In this document: piece by piece, positions 22,377 to 33,877 of the stretch
Layout of the letters: every line of letters starts with the position of its first letter
How positions within the stretch are numbered: position 1 is the stretch's first letter
NCBI GenBank assembly: GCA_014529385.2
Contig: CM043966.1
Coordinates: forward strand, 88,566,587 to 88,630,586
Length of the DNA: 64,000 bases
Reading direction: 5' to 3'
Source: Adiantum capillus-veneris
Taxonomy: Eukaryota; Streptophyta; Polypodiopsida; Polypodiales; Pteridaceae
Program-made: the position numbers and the translations under genes
Notes under the pieces: generated by a model
What the model was told of the DNA's origin: nothing
Seen by the model: the letters and a program-made list of their open reading frames with translations, nothing else
Databases searched by the model: none

Positions 22377-22995
22377 TAGTCCATATCTCCCTCGAAGACC
22401 GTTTCAGTTCTTGGTATTTCTGTTTACGCTCCAGTTTGGTCCACTCTTGGTCTTTTGTTGGTTCTTTTTCTTATTTTTCAGATTTTTGTGATTTTGTTTC
22501 AGTCCTAGCTTTTCTTTCCTGTTTTATTTCTTCTCGCATTCGTTCTTTTCGATTTTTTGAGAATTTCCCTGATATTTGATCTTTCACACAATCCTCTGCT
22601 TTTACAAGGATCAAATAGTGAGTTTTACCTTTTATCCTGGGCATCAGGTTCTCTCTCGCTTTATTTCCGGCTCTTTTCCTCCTATAGCGTTCTTGGCGTC
22701 TAGGGTGTTGATTATCAAAATCATAAAACTTGATATTCTCGGCTTCATTCCCATGCTCACTGGAGGTGTCCGAACACTCATTATCTGCCTCATCATTTAC
22801 TTCCAATTGCTCAGAAGAATTGTAAAACTCTTCTTGTTCTGGAGGTTCTACCGTCTCTCTTTCTGGCACCACGCTTACCATGTAATAGGGTAGCACATCG
22901 TAACCATCCTTATCGCAACATTTTGTTGTTGGACTGTCGGTAATGGTACAGACATCTAATGTTGCCATTATGTGTTCCCATTCTAGAGGCTCCAA
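22377..22995 (-). pseudogene. Element B post-protease charged tail
   Basis: MEPLEWEHIMATLDVCTITD leads into an acidic stretch, then a basic one (RRQERYRRKRAGNKARENL). It continues past a stop at 22471 as lysine/glutamate-rich sequence until the junction at 22377. It contains no RT motif. The same segment lies at 1-394 in element A. Function unknown. Confidence 0.7.
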
Positions 22996-23085
22996 GGCAT
23001 CTTCAGGGAAGGGTTCCGGATTATACTCCTTGTCCTCAATTGCTCTTTCTAAGATGCATTTGTCTTTCCTTAAGCTTCCACAATG

Positions 23086-24858
23086 TCAAGCTCCGCACAT
23101 CCATAGCTCTTTTGGTTGCCCCAACCATGCTGGTAGTTCTGATCCTGCTATTGTAGCCGAATCAAACTCTTCCACCGGTGTTTGGTTTACATCTTTGTAA
23201 CTATGGTCTTTCAGTTGTATTTTAGTTGTCGTCTCGCCATGTCTGAGGTATATGTGGTCATAACCCCAATCTTGGACCATCTTCAGTTGTCGCATGAATG
23301 GTCGTCCCAAGATTATCTCATAATTGTTCTTTTTGTCGAAATCGACTATTGCAAATGTATGCTCATACTCGATCCCGCACGAAGTGACAATTACTTTTTC
23401 CAAGAGTCCGAGAGGCTTCTCCATGAAACCATCTACCAACTGCAGCTTCATTCTGGTAGCCCTCAGAGCTAGTTTTCCCCATTTTTTCCAGATTTCCTTT
23501 GTGGCGATAGCAACTCCCGCTCCACTGTCAAGAATGGCTTTGGAAACTACTCCTTGGAATTCTACTGGTAGCGTCGTGTTTCCGTCTTCTCCCTCACAAT
23601 ATTCTCCAACCTTATTCAATGGTACCGGCCTAGTGTTTAGGTTAGGCCTGTCCAATTCCCTGATTCCTTCTTGTAGTTTCAAGGTGGGGTCTTTCACTTC
23701 AAATTTTTCTAGGAATTTTCCTACTGTGGTCCACATGTTTGGCCTTAGCCTTAGGAGTTCTGTTAACGTGATTGTGCATGCCACCGGGGTGGATAACAGC
23801 TCAATCAATCCTTGTGAATCCATCACCTTGTTAGAAGAAAGTCTTTGAGATGGGATTGCTCTCACTTCCGACTTAGCTTCATATTCTCGTAGGTAAGAGG
23901 GTAAAGTTCTCAAAGAGTCTGGTTGGCTGTGCCCCAAACTAATAGATCCTTGGTCTCCCCCTTGTGAATGTATCTCAAAGTTCATTTGTGATCTTGCCTC
24001 AAATTCTTCAATAGGAGGTAAGATCACGTTCTTTTCTTTTCTCGTGCTATTCATGTGGTCATTCATCCTATTAGCCTCGTTGGCCTCTCTGATTTGCTTC
24101 CACAGATCATCTAGACCGTTACCGTCCTTTCCCATTTCTGCCAATATTTTAGGATGGACCCCGTCACTTGCCTCATCGGTGGTATTTGGCACTATGATAG
24201 GCTCTCCTCTGGACTCATATTCATTAGTGAGTCTTTCCTTTGTTTCCTCATGTTTCTCTAATGTTGGTTGGATAGGGGTTGGAACTAGCGCATCATGGCA
24301 ATTTGCCGGTTTTCCCAACAGATCTTCCATCAATGATTGAGCCGTCTCGATCATCTTTTTACACATATCCAACCTTTGTTTTTCTATTTCCGCATATGGG
24401 CATGTCATCCACCTTTGATCCTGGGTCTGGTTTTTTTTAAGTCGAGCTTCATAAGCTTTTAGAAGCGCATCCGGCTGCTCGTTTACCTTGTCTGCTAGTA
24501 CAGATCCTCCTGCTCCTACACTTTTGGGCTCAGCTATTTCCTTTGGTACTATGGATGCTGTGGTGTGTGAGCTTAGGCTAGCTAGATCTTCTAACCGCTC
24601 CAATCTGTTCTTTGTATGTTTCAACTCATCGGATAGGGCTGTTTGCTCTCGTTCTTTCTTGGCTTTCCTACGCGCTTTTCTTGCTTTCCAAGTGCTTCTC
24701 TGATTTTTCGTTTCTGAACTTTGGGCATCTGTTTTTGGTTCTTCTATTATGGGTTCGTTCGTCCTTCTTTGGGCTTGGGCCCGGGTTACCGCCTGAACAG
24801 GTATGATTGTTTCATTTTCCGATACTCCACTGGAAGGTACTATTTCCAACAGGTTCAA
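23086..24858 (-). pseudogene. Element B linker and aspartic protease
   Basis: A 590-codon frame, unbroken but lacking a natural start, entered by frameshift from the zinc-knuckle frame. Residues 1-330 are charged linker with coiled-coil character (ERLEDLASL, KNRLERL). Residues about 430-530 form a retropepsin: KAILDSGAGVAI is the active-site loop and YEIILGRPFM the second conserved strand. It would cleave the Gag polyprotein. It ends PKELWMCGA and a stop at 23086. The protease of element Z (30291-30790) is a relative. Confidence 0.9.
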
Positions 24859-25253
24859 GGTGGTTTTGCTCTTTTACTCGGGTTTTTAGGGCAATCGGGA
24901 ATCAAATGAGTAATTCCACATTCTGGGCAATACGCATTGACTCTAATGATTTCATCATGAGGACAGTCTCTCAGCCAATGGTCTCCGCCACACTTGTAAC
25001 AGGGGCCCTTGGGTTGTTGAGGTGCTCCTTGAGCTGCTCGTTGCTGGTAAGCTTGTCTCTGTCCGCCCATGCCTCCATTGGCTATGAACAACAATGTTCG
25101 TTCATCTAAGCTATATCTTCCTTCTCCTGCGGCCTGTGCAGCAGTTGGAGGTCTTTGATTCCCTATCATGCTCCATGGTTCTAGTGTTGAGGGTTCTTCT
25201 GGCGGATAATAGACAGGGTTTCGCATATCCATTGGGATCCTCATAATATGCAT
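24855..25253 (-). pseudogene. Element B nucleocapsid, twin zinc knuckles
   Basis: CYKCGGDHWLRDC and CPECGITHLIPDC, separated by eleven residues. Both have CX2CX3HX4C spacing, one residue shorter than the usual CX2CX4HX4C. They would bind element RNA. The frame is offset from the capsid frame by a frameshift near 25200. Confidence 0.9.
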
Positions 25254-26382
25254 GCATAGGCACCAAAGCCTTTTCTTCTGATTCAGTTATCGTTGGGGTG
25301 TATCTTACACCAACTGGTCGTAATCCTGGTAGGGGTGGTTGTTGCCCCAACACCGGTTGTGGTCTCTCTACACCTACAGGTCCTGGTAAGTTGCCTGCTT
25401 GATATCTAGGCATAGGTGGAACTTGAGGGGAAGCTACAGGAGCTTGGGGAGCATAAGGTCTTTCTCTCACATATCCCTTGTTATAGTAACATTCCTCGGT
25501 CCCATGGTTTGTCCATTTTTGTTCAATAGCACACCACTTGGGATGTTTAGCCTGGGGTTTGGCGTACAAGTTGATCTTTTTTAGCACTTCATCTACGAGC
25601 TGCTCCTGGTTTACCGCTATTTCTCCTTTCAGTGTTGTCTTGGAGGACTTGCTCCCACTTTGCTGTGAAGATGAATCGTCATCAAGGTCCTTGAACTCCC
25701 CTTCTTTGTAGACCGCACAATTGTCCACAAGGTACAAAGCTTCCTTGGTCAACTTATTCAACGTAGTGCTCCTCTTCATATGTAAGTCTTTTTGGAGATT
25801 TGCATTCCTCATTCCTTGGATGAATATCAGCATAAGTCTGGACTGAGTTGGCAGTTCTTCAACAGGACAAAACTTAACATATCTTTTTAGTCTTAGGGTT
25901 GCCTTCCGTACAAATTCTCCATCTTTTTGTTTGAATTTATGGATTTGTGAGACGATATTATGAGCTATTCCCCTTTGAGAGAATTCCTCAATAAACTCGT
26001 CAAACACTTCCTCCATCGACTCAAAGTCTCTACGCTCCACAGATTCAAACCAAGTTGCAGCATCATCCTCTAGGGTTAGTCCAAACCCTGCAAATTGGGT
26101 AGGAAAGTCTAACACGTCTTCGGCTCTAATCACACGCACAAAGGCTGCTACATGATCTCTTGGGTCTCTGTTTCCTGTGTATTTCCTGTTTACCCATTTT
26201 TGCACTTGAGAAGGTCTAATTCTGTGATGGTCTACAAACCTCATCGTTGGATCACCCCGTCCAAGTCTATACCCCTCCTCAGGCCTTCTGTAATAGGCTG
26301 GTTCCTCGCCCAACGGTGCTCCTAAGCCATAATTTCTAACGGTTCTCGCGGGAGGTGGTCCTTCTCTTCGAACTCGTTCCAT
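25111..26382 (-). pseudogene. Element B gag capsid domain
   Basis: A frame of 423 codons. Residues about 60-190 match the retrotransposon gag fold: QVQKWVNRKYTGNRDPRDHV, then AATWFESVERRDFESMEEV, FSQRGIAHN and LPTQSRLMLIFIQGMRN. A Q/P-rich linker follows. It would form the particle shell. The C-terminal 30 codons are out-of-frame sequence past the frameshift near 25200. Confidence 0.9.
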
Positions 26383-26427
26383 GGGTGGTCCTCCAAGCTC
26401 GGTCGACCCTTGTGTCTTTGGCTTACT

Positions 26428-27508
26428 CTATGCTTGATACCTTGAATAGTGTGGGGGTTCTTGCAAATCCCTGAGCCCTCGTGCGGCTGGATACCCGTCT
26501 CGGTTTTGGTCTGGTTCCATTGTTGCACTTTGTCGAAGCCATGCCTGCAATGATGGTTGGTTTGCTTGTTGGTCTTGGTTGTTGAATGCTTGTGGTCTGG
26601 TGGAATGTGATATAGTGTCATACTCATCTGAAAATGGATTCGTTGACTTGCTTGGGGTGTGGGCGGCTCTCGGCATTTCCTCAGGGGTATATGCTGATGC
26701 TCCTGGACATGTTGCTCTTTCTACTTCCTCTGGAAGAATACGTTGGTATTCTCGTCCATATCTATCAACAAAAACTATGCCCTTCTCTGTAGCAGTTTCA
26801 TAAGAGAATAAGTAAAGAACCTTGTCTTTGCTTAGTTCGTTTACGTATGGTTCCTTTACTGCGAAAGTAAGAGACAATACCCTCGCTCTCGTATTTGTAA
26901 ATTCCCACATTCTCGTTATAAGTTGGAACCATGATTGTTTTCTTATCGTACATAAAAATAGCTCCGTGTCGATCGATGTTTGGTGGCGGATCTTGAGTTT
27001 CTGAAACCATTTTCCCTTTAGCCACAGTGTCTCCATATCTGTTGTAATCTTCAGGGTTGCTAACTATTAAATCGTGGTTCCCCTTTTCGTCTCGGAATCT
27101 ATCTCCATCATCATACACGCGGATTATCTCCAATCTTTGTGCTGGCCTCTCTTCAATACAAATGCATTTGCAGCCTCGATAGTCAGAATAGGCTAGGGCT
27201 CCTCTTGAGTTTGTTCCCTCTAAGAAGATCACCGTAAGCCTGGAATCATTCAAAGGATTTTGGGAGGTGCTCCCCCCTTGCATAGGTCCATCATAGGTGA
27301 AACCTCCTGGCTGTTGGCTACCCATCATGAAGAAAGATTTGTCTGACGAAGTGTCAGTATCACTACCTTCCTCAATAATCGGTGCTAGTGGATCTAACCT
27401 TGCCTGAGTTACACTCTCTTCGGTGGACACTACGCTACCTTGGTCACCTGCCACCTTCTGGTCTCTAACAATGTATCTTCCTGATCTCAAATTCATCAAA
27501 CTTATCAA
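26428..27508 (-). pseudogene. Element B gag N-terminal region
   Basis: Starts MISLMNLRSGRYIVRDQK at 27508 (a second ATG at 27496 is equally plausible). It continues in this frame to about 26880, then by frameshift in the frame ending 26428 (KVLYLFSYETATEKGIVFVD, VERATCPGASAYTPEEMP). Together it forms roughly 350 residues ahead of the capsid. No domain was recognised. Element A has the same start. Confidence 0.7.
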
Positions 27509-27915
27509 TGCAACTTATCACAAGTTCAACCACTAACCTGGCAATAGATCAGTTTCTGCACAACTTCTTGCTTTGTTGTTGAATATACCTACACAAGAGT
27601 TTTAATTTCGGCAATTGAATCAAAGCATTTATCTGCTAGAGGTTATCTTAGTAATGATTGGTATGACTGGAGAGTTAATCTCAACCACTACTGTATTCTA
27701 TACACTGTTGATGTTCCGGATTAGGTTGCTAATCTGAAACAGTACTTTTCTCTGATGTTGGCTAATTTACGCGAAAAAGCTTAAACTCAGTCTTTGCTTT
27801 GTCAAATGGGCAACCAAGGTCCAAATTTACTTCTGAAAGAAGTTCCAGAACCCTTAAGCCAAATAGAACCTCACTGTCTAGGCCAGGTCAAATTTTCCTT
27901 GCAGTATGCCCCGAT

Positions 27916-28782
27916 AGACATCCTACGCGTAAGATGTCTCCTGCTGCATTTTGCCTGGATTTCTGCACTGTTGTTTCCCCTTATTGTGCTGAGCTTATAA
28001 CTGTTTTTACTTTTTGATTTGGACTTCTATAAGCTGGTCAATGAGTCAGAAATCTGTTCTGACTGCCTGGTGATGGTGTTGATCAGTCTAATCAACTCCA
28101 AATTTGACCCAAAATTGATTAGCAGGCTTGCCTTAGACTATATAACACCTTACAATGCTCAAAGTCCAATTATGGCTTCATTTTCTTGCATTAGACATCC
28201 TACGCGTAGGATGTCTTTTTCTTTAGAATGGCTTTAAACTCAAGACTTAAGCTCTCCTTGAGCTGATGATCACCTTGGTATACTCAGATTTCAGTTTGGA
28301 GTCCCAAATCACTTAGAAGACATCCTACGCATAGGATGTCTTTTTGGCCTGTTTGACCCCAGATTTATTCCACAGCTTCCCCTTGATGTCAGTATCCCAG
28401 TGGTATGCTTAGATTTTGATTTGGATGTCAAAAGTCCCAAACTTCAGTTGTTTTTGCTTTTTCAGTCAAAAGTGCTAAAGTCCACTTTGAACCCAATTTT
28501 CTTACCCGAATCAGGTGAAACCCCTTTCAGTCACTCAATATATCATGCAAGACACACTCATGCTGCCATCTTATAGTTTTGGTTTCAAGTTGATGTTTGG
28601 CACTAATTGGGTAGGATGTCTAGTAATTTCAGTCTATCTGGCCTTATCCTGTCAAGAGATGGCCAAATTTCCACTTTCCAGTTGAAATTAGGGTAAACCC
28701 TACCTTCAGAACACACTGGTCAACTCAAAATCCCAAAATTCCTCCCAGATTGGCCTTTACACATCCTACGCGCAGGATGTCT
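27916..28782. repeat. Four 24-bp palindromes in the leader of element B
   Basis: Sites at 27916-27939, 28193-28216, 28318-28341 and 28759-28782. The second is a perfect palindrome: AGACATCCTACG followed by its reverse complement. The others have one to three mismatches. They sit in the untranslated leader between primer site and gag, at nearly the same spacing as in element A. Confidence 0.95.
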
Positions 28783-29319
28783 CCTGGCTAAAATTAAAGT
28801 TTTTTTCTGACAGGAATGCTCCTGATGCTCTGTAGGCCTATTAGAAACACTCACAGTAACTTTTGGACTTCAATTAGGCTTTCAACCACACTTTTGCGTC
28901 TTTTTGCGTCTTTTACAAACTTGTAATGATTCTACCAAGCAAGTATACATGTTTGAAATGCTCTAGATCTGAATCATGATGTTCTACTTACTCTACTCCT
29001 ACCTACCATGAAGAAATGGTGATAATGGTGTTTTTGGTTGCTTTTTTGGCCTCTCCGGACTCTCAAGCTCTCTTCTCACCGCTTCTCCCACTCCCACTCC
29101 CACTCCTACTGTAGAACTCGACTACTACCTAAAAACTTCCTAAGTCTACCTCCTCTACCTAAGTTGAAGGATCTAGGCCAGACACACACTTCCTAGACTC
29201 CCTCTAAGACCTAGAGAGTCCTCCACCCTCTGATCCTATCTAAATGTAAAGCGAGACTCTTGGCAAGCAAAAAATCCCAATCCTCAAGGATTAGTCTCGG
29301 TCACCTACCTAAGGTTTTC

Positions 29320-29339
29320 GTCCCCGGCAGCGGCGCCAA
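29320..29339 (-). other. Element B primer-binding site (tRNA-Asp)
   Basis: Minus-strand TTGGCGCCGCTGCCGGGG, one mismatch from the plant tRNA-Asp 3'-end complement, directly after the 5' LTR. Confidence 0.9.
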
Positions 29340-30271
29340 TGTTGGACGGTTACGCCGCGACGGACGTCAGCACAGCGAGAACTCACCTAACAAGTAATGT
29401 CAGCTAAGGACGAAGCTCGACCCGCAGGCGCGTGGAAGCAAGCATAAGGTGTCAACCTACACTCGATAGACTCCTAACTAATTCTTATAGAGGCCCCTAC
29501 CAATTGTCTAAGTCATAGTCTTCAAGAGAACAAAAGAGGATGCTTCCTACAATGCTTGCTAGAGCCGAACACCTATCAAACACTTCCGAAACACCATAGA
29601 GCTTGAAGGAGACCCTACTAATACCTATAGGCCACTCTCCTTAAGGTCTATGAACCAAAATCACGACCCAAAATACCCGGTGCAGAAACACGTAGGATGC
29701 CTGGCCGAAATTTACAGGTCTTCGTTTCCGAAATCTGAAGTGCCTAATGTGTAGCTCTACTCAATGTGAACGCGTGGATATGCTGCAATGCGAAATCAAA
29801 TAACGTATGCTCACCCAAACAACCGATGAAGCTCGTAGAAGGAGCTCCCAAAGCCGGATCGTACGCACGCAATGTTGGTATCGGCTCGTAGCTCTAGTCG
29901 GGGGCAACACGCTGCACTTCTCCGCACTCGATTCCGACCACCGTAGCACATGTAGCGTCAAGACAAAGCTCACACTCTCTCTCACGTACACAGTACGCTC
30001 ACTCACAAACTTAAACTTGTTTAAAATGACAAAAGGTTTTTCATTAAGGTCAAAAAGTGATATATATACCTTACAACTTCTCAAACCCTAAAGTTCCAAA
30101 ATCATCCATCTACTCCTTCTAACTATCAAAACTGGGATACAATCTCGAAACTTCTGTAAGTCCCAATATTTACTAGGTGAAAATTCGGGTTTTCCTCAAT
30201 GAATGACTAATTACAAAAAATAATAATCCGTCGAGTAGTTGGATGCCGTGGGCTGTGTCCAGCTTCTAACA
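29340..30271 (-). repeat. 5' LTR of element B
   Basis: About 932 bp, plus-strand TGTTGGACGGTTACG to CTTCTAACA. It aligns with 6513-7438. Element Z sequence starts immediately to its right. Confidence 0.9.
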
Positions 30272-30290
30272 AGAAGTTAGAACCACCATC

Positions 30291-31693
30291 ATGTCCAAAC
30301 TATATAAAGACCGTGAGCTAGTCTTAGCTCTTCGAGCCTTCCTCAATGGAGAACTGAAGTTTGGGCTACCACAATTTGCACAGATGGATGGAGTTGGGGA
30401 GATGCCAATAGAGGAGGAACACTTAGATCCACAACCCAACCTAGATGAGAACCTTGTTATAGAAATATCTATTAACAAGTTGGGACAATACTTTGAGGGT
30501 GATGAATCTAATGCGACCATACCAATCACTCCTAAGGGATTGATTGTGAAGGGAATCCTTGATGGTGGCGCTGGGGTTAGAATTGTGACTAAAAATTGCT
30601 GGGAAACTATGGGAAGACCTCACCTTGTGACCACAACCATAGTAGTGAAGATGGTCAATGGGTCTATTGTTAAACCTATTGGGATGCTAGAAGACCTTAA
30701 GATCAAGGTCTTTGGACATAAAATAAGAGTTACCTTCATTGTTATGGATTCCTCCAAGCACACTATGGCATCAAGATTCAGTCATTCGAGTGGATCTTGT
30801 AATAATTGGTCGAAAAAATCCTCTAGGAAACAGGTTTATAATTGATCATAGATCTGACACCACAGTTCACTCGGCTCCATTGCAGTATTGTTACACGTGT
30901 AAAGCGGACACTGATTTTGGGGAATATTCTCCTTATATGGATGTACTACCTGGGATGATTGAGTCGGACAATGTGGATTGGGTCCACCTAGCAGCAACCA
31001 TAGACACTTGGGGAAACAGGGGGACGACCTGGATAACACCTAATGGGGATGAAATGCTTGTACCCTTAAATATGCTAGAAGCAATGCATATAGCTTCTGA
31101 CAAGACTCATCCTAATATAACAAAGAAAATATACAAGTGGGTCCCTAAAGCTTCTTTAGCAACCATAGCTAGTGTTAAAAAAAAAGCCTTATAAGAAACG
31201 TCCCACTCGCTCCAAGAAATGTAAGGAAACGTGGCGGTGGATTCCTAAACGACTATTGGAAGCCCAAGGCTACTATCAAGGAAATGACCAAATCTGGGTA
31301 CCAAAACGTAGATTGTGTTCTTATCTGTCAAACCAGACCCATGTGCATCCAATCCTGTAGCCCCAAAACAGATTGACGATCGTGGAAAGAAAAAAATCAC
31401 AGAATGCTACACACCTGCTGCAGAGCTAGTTTGGGTACCGAAGAAAGAACGATTTGTTCCACCTAGCTCAGGAAGAGGGGAGTCCCATGAAGCTTCTAGC
31501 TCCTCATGTAATGCATCCATAGAGGTAAAAGCTTCTCCACAACCTCCACCTACAATAGTGGACCTCCATAAAGCTACAAAGGGTCCACACCTCCCAGTGT
31601 TCAAGAATCACTTGATGAACCACTTCAAGTTCGATCCTAGGACAATACCTTACCACCCTTGCAACTCGACGAGGCACCTAAGGTAATAGAAAA
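30291..31693 (+). pseudogene. Element Z protease and C-terminal tail
   Basis: LGQYFEGDESNATIPITPKG followed by VKGILDGGAGVRIVTKNCWE is homologous to the protease of B, with DGG in place of DSG. IVKPIGMLEDLKIKVFGHKI corresponds to the next strands. A frameshift near 30770 leads to a second frame (30739-31194) with VIIGRKNPLG where ILGRPFM stands in B. The remainder (31194-31693) is a broken, lysine- and proline-rich tail. Several stops make it non-functional. Confidence 0.75.
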
Positions 31694-31780
31694 ATACTGG
31701 AAAAAATCCTTACCTATTACCAACTAGAAAAATTGGTTTCAAAGGGTGACGACCACGTTTCAAATGGTATGATCTACCCA

Positions 31781-31793
31781 AGGAAGGGGGGAG
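31781..31793 (+). other. Polypurine tract of Z
   Basis: AGGAAGGGGGGAG, directly before an LTR start TGTTTGCTAACA. Confidence 0.7.
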
Positions 31794-31871
31794 TGTTTGC
31801 TAACAATCATCATTCACTCACTCCCCTCCCAACCTTCCTCCCTGACCTCTCAATCTCCCAATCTTAGGGAA
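31794..31871 (+). repeat. Z 3' LTR, first part
   Basis: TGTTTGCTAACA onward, interrupted after GGGAA (31867-31871), which is the left target duplication of Y. Confidence 0.6.
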
Positions 31872-32227
31872 TGTCATAATAATCAATATCTAATTCTCCT
31901 AAATGATTTTCTCAGGTTAAACCAATCATTTAATATGGGGAAGTACCAGGGGAGAAAAATCTAGAATATTGGTTAAGCTAGCAGATACGGCACAATAGGG
32001 ATCCAAAGGGGGGGCCATCTGTAAAAGAGCCATGTGAAACAATGGGCTTAAAATACCCTAAGGTTCAACCCATTAAGACTTCCAAAATGCTAAGGTTCCA
32101 AAATTCAAAGGTTGTGTCCAAGGGTCAAACATTGGGGGAATTGGATGCTTTGTGTGTGTCCCAAAAGTCTTTGGAAATCCCTACATAGGAGGGGGTGAGC
32201 CTTGCAAGTAGGGGATGAGAGAGAAAT

Positions 32228-32269
<42 letters not shown>

Positions 32270-33462
32270 GCTCCCTTTACACAAAGGGAATGAGGGACAC
32301 ATGTCATCTCCCTAGCCCAGATGCCCACAAGGTGTACGCAATTCCTATTGGATGGCCTTGGAGGTGGACCAATGAGAATTAGGCTAGAGTAAATCTAGTT
32401 TAATTAATTTAAAAACACTTAATAAAAGAATGGATAAGAATTAAGCTCTCTAGAAGACTGTTGGACAGTCTCTCAAGGGGACCAATGAACATTCAGCAGC
32501 CCAATGGCTTGCCTGATTCCTATTGGCCAAGAGGCAAAGGGGTCCAATGAGAGTTTAGTTGAATTAAATAATTACCTAAAGCTCTCACAAAAGGGGAAAG
32601 GGGGACACATGTCATAAGGCTATCACTTATGTTGCTTAGTTACCATTGGCTAAGCCTGGGGAGGTCCAATAGGATGCTAGCAAGAGCAAATAGCAAGAGG
32701 GGTCAACCAAGAGAGAGAGGGGGCTGATTTTTCAAAGGAATTATCACCTACACACTCACACTAGCTCATGTGTGAATTAAAGAAGAATCTCTCTCTCCTT
32801 CTCAAGCTTTAATGGAAAGCTTATCACCTACTCCAAGATTGGGAAGGCAGGCCTACACCAACAACTCTTGGCTTTGTGATGCAAATCCAACCAAAATCCA
32901 AGCTTCAATGCATGCTCATTTCCTCTACCATAATAATTACTAAGCTAAGATATGCTAATATGAGTGATTATGTGAAAAGATGTACATCTTTCTCGTAAGA
33001 ATACTCCTCCTTCCTCTCAATCTACTCTCATACCCTGCTAGCTCTCACCATCTTCGAACGTGTGTGAGGTCTTGGGTCTAAGACCGTGAGGGAATTGATG
33101 TTGTGTTTGATAAGTGTTTTGCATAATGCATAAAGTTTCCATCTTCATTGCACTAGCTAGTATTGAAGGAACACAAGAAATTGTATTGTAAAATGTCTCT
33201 CTTGATGGGAGAAACCATAATACAAAGCCTTTTGGAGGGGGGACCGGCTCCATGCGAATCTGGTCCTCAAATGTTGTCAATTGCTTAATTTCTCTCTCTT
33301 TTGAAGTATTGTTCATGCTATCTAACTAGGTGTTATGCTTTTTGTTGCTTTCTCCACGCAAGCATTCTTGTTAATCTCATTAGGAATCTATTCTATTGAA
33401 ATGCTCACTATGTTCATGCTATTTTCTGCTACACACAAGTTACTAGGCCATTAGATGTTACA
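31872..33462 (+). repeat. Y 5' LTR
   Basis: About 1591 bp, TGTCATAATAATC to GATGTTACA. Contains (CA)n at about 32231-32268. Confidence 0.95.
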
Positions 33463-33475
33463 TTGGTATTAGAGC
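33463..33475 (+). other. Y primer-binding site (tRNA-iMet-like)
   Basis: TTGGTATTAGAGC, one mismatch to the usual TGGTATCAGAGC. A leader of about 400 bases follows to the gag start and holds nothing else I recognise. Confidence 0.9.
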
Positions 33476-33877
33476 ACAAGGTTTCTCTTTTCTTTCTCGA
33501 GAAGGGAGGTCCTCAAGCTAGCTATAAATGATTGGTACTATTAATTGCATGTGAGTAAGTAGAATAGGGATTTTTCAGCCTTACAGTGTGCCTGCCTTTG
33601 TGCAATTAACGGGGCATCATTGTCGAGAGCTATGGTCTTAATAGTGGAGTCCTACGGGGCTTGCCTACAGCTTGCCTACAGCTTAACCATTGTTGAGCTA
33701 TTAGAAGCTTGACAGGAGCCGGTGTTGTTTTGGTGTTGAACGACTCTCTCTTCTATTCCTTGCAATAAATGGTATTCAAGACACGGGTACACTAGCTTAA
33801 GTGCTTTTTCTAAAAGGGTAAAGAGGAGTAGCAACTAGGGCTTGAAGTGCCAAAGTTTACACCTAAAAGTTGTTAGA

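Larger units (their letters stand above)
22377..30271 (-). mobile_element. Element B: gag-protease gypsy-type retrotransposon
   Basis: Minus-strand element with 5' LTR 29340-30271, primer site, leader with four palindromes, a long gag, two zinc knuckles, a protease and a 700-bp charged tail. The left end is cut near 22377 and the 3' LTR is missing. It is better preserved than element A. No RT, RNase H or integrase follows the protease before the break. It resembles the plant TR-GAG group (terminal-repeat elements with gag only), here with a protease; that name is my inference. Confidence 0.85.
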
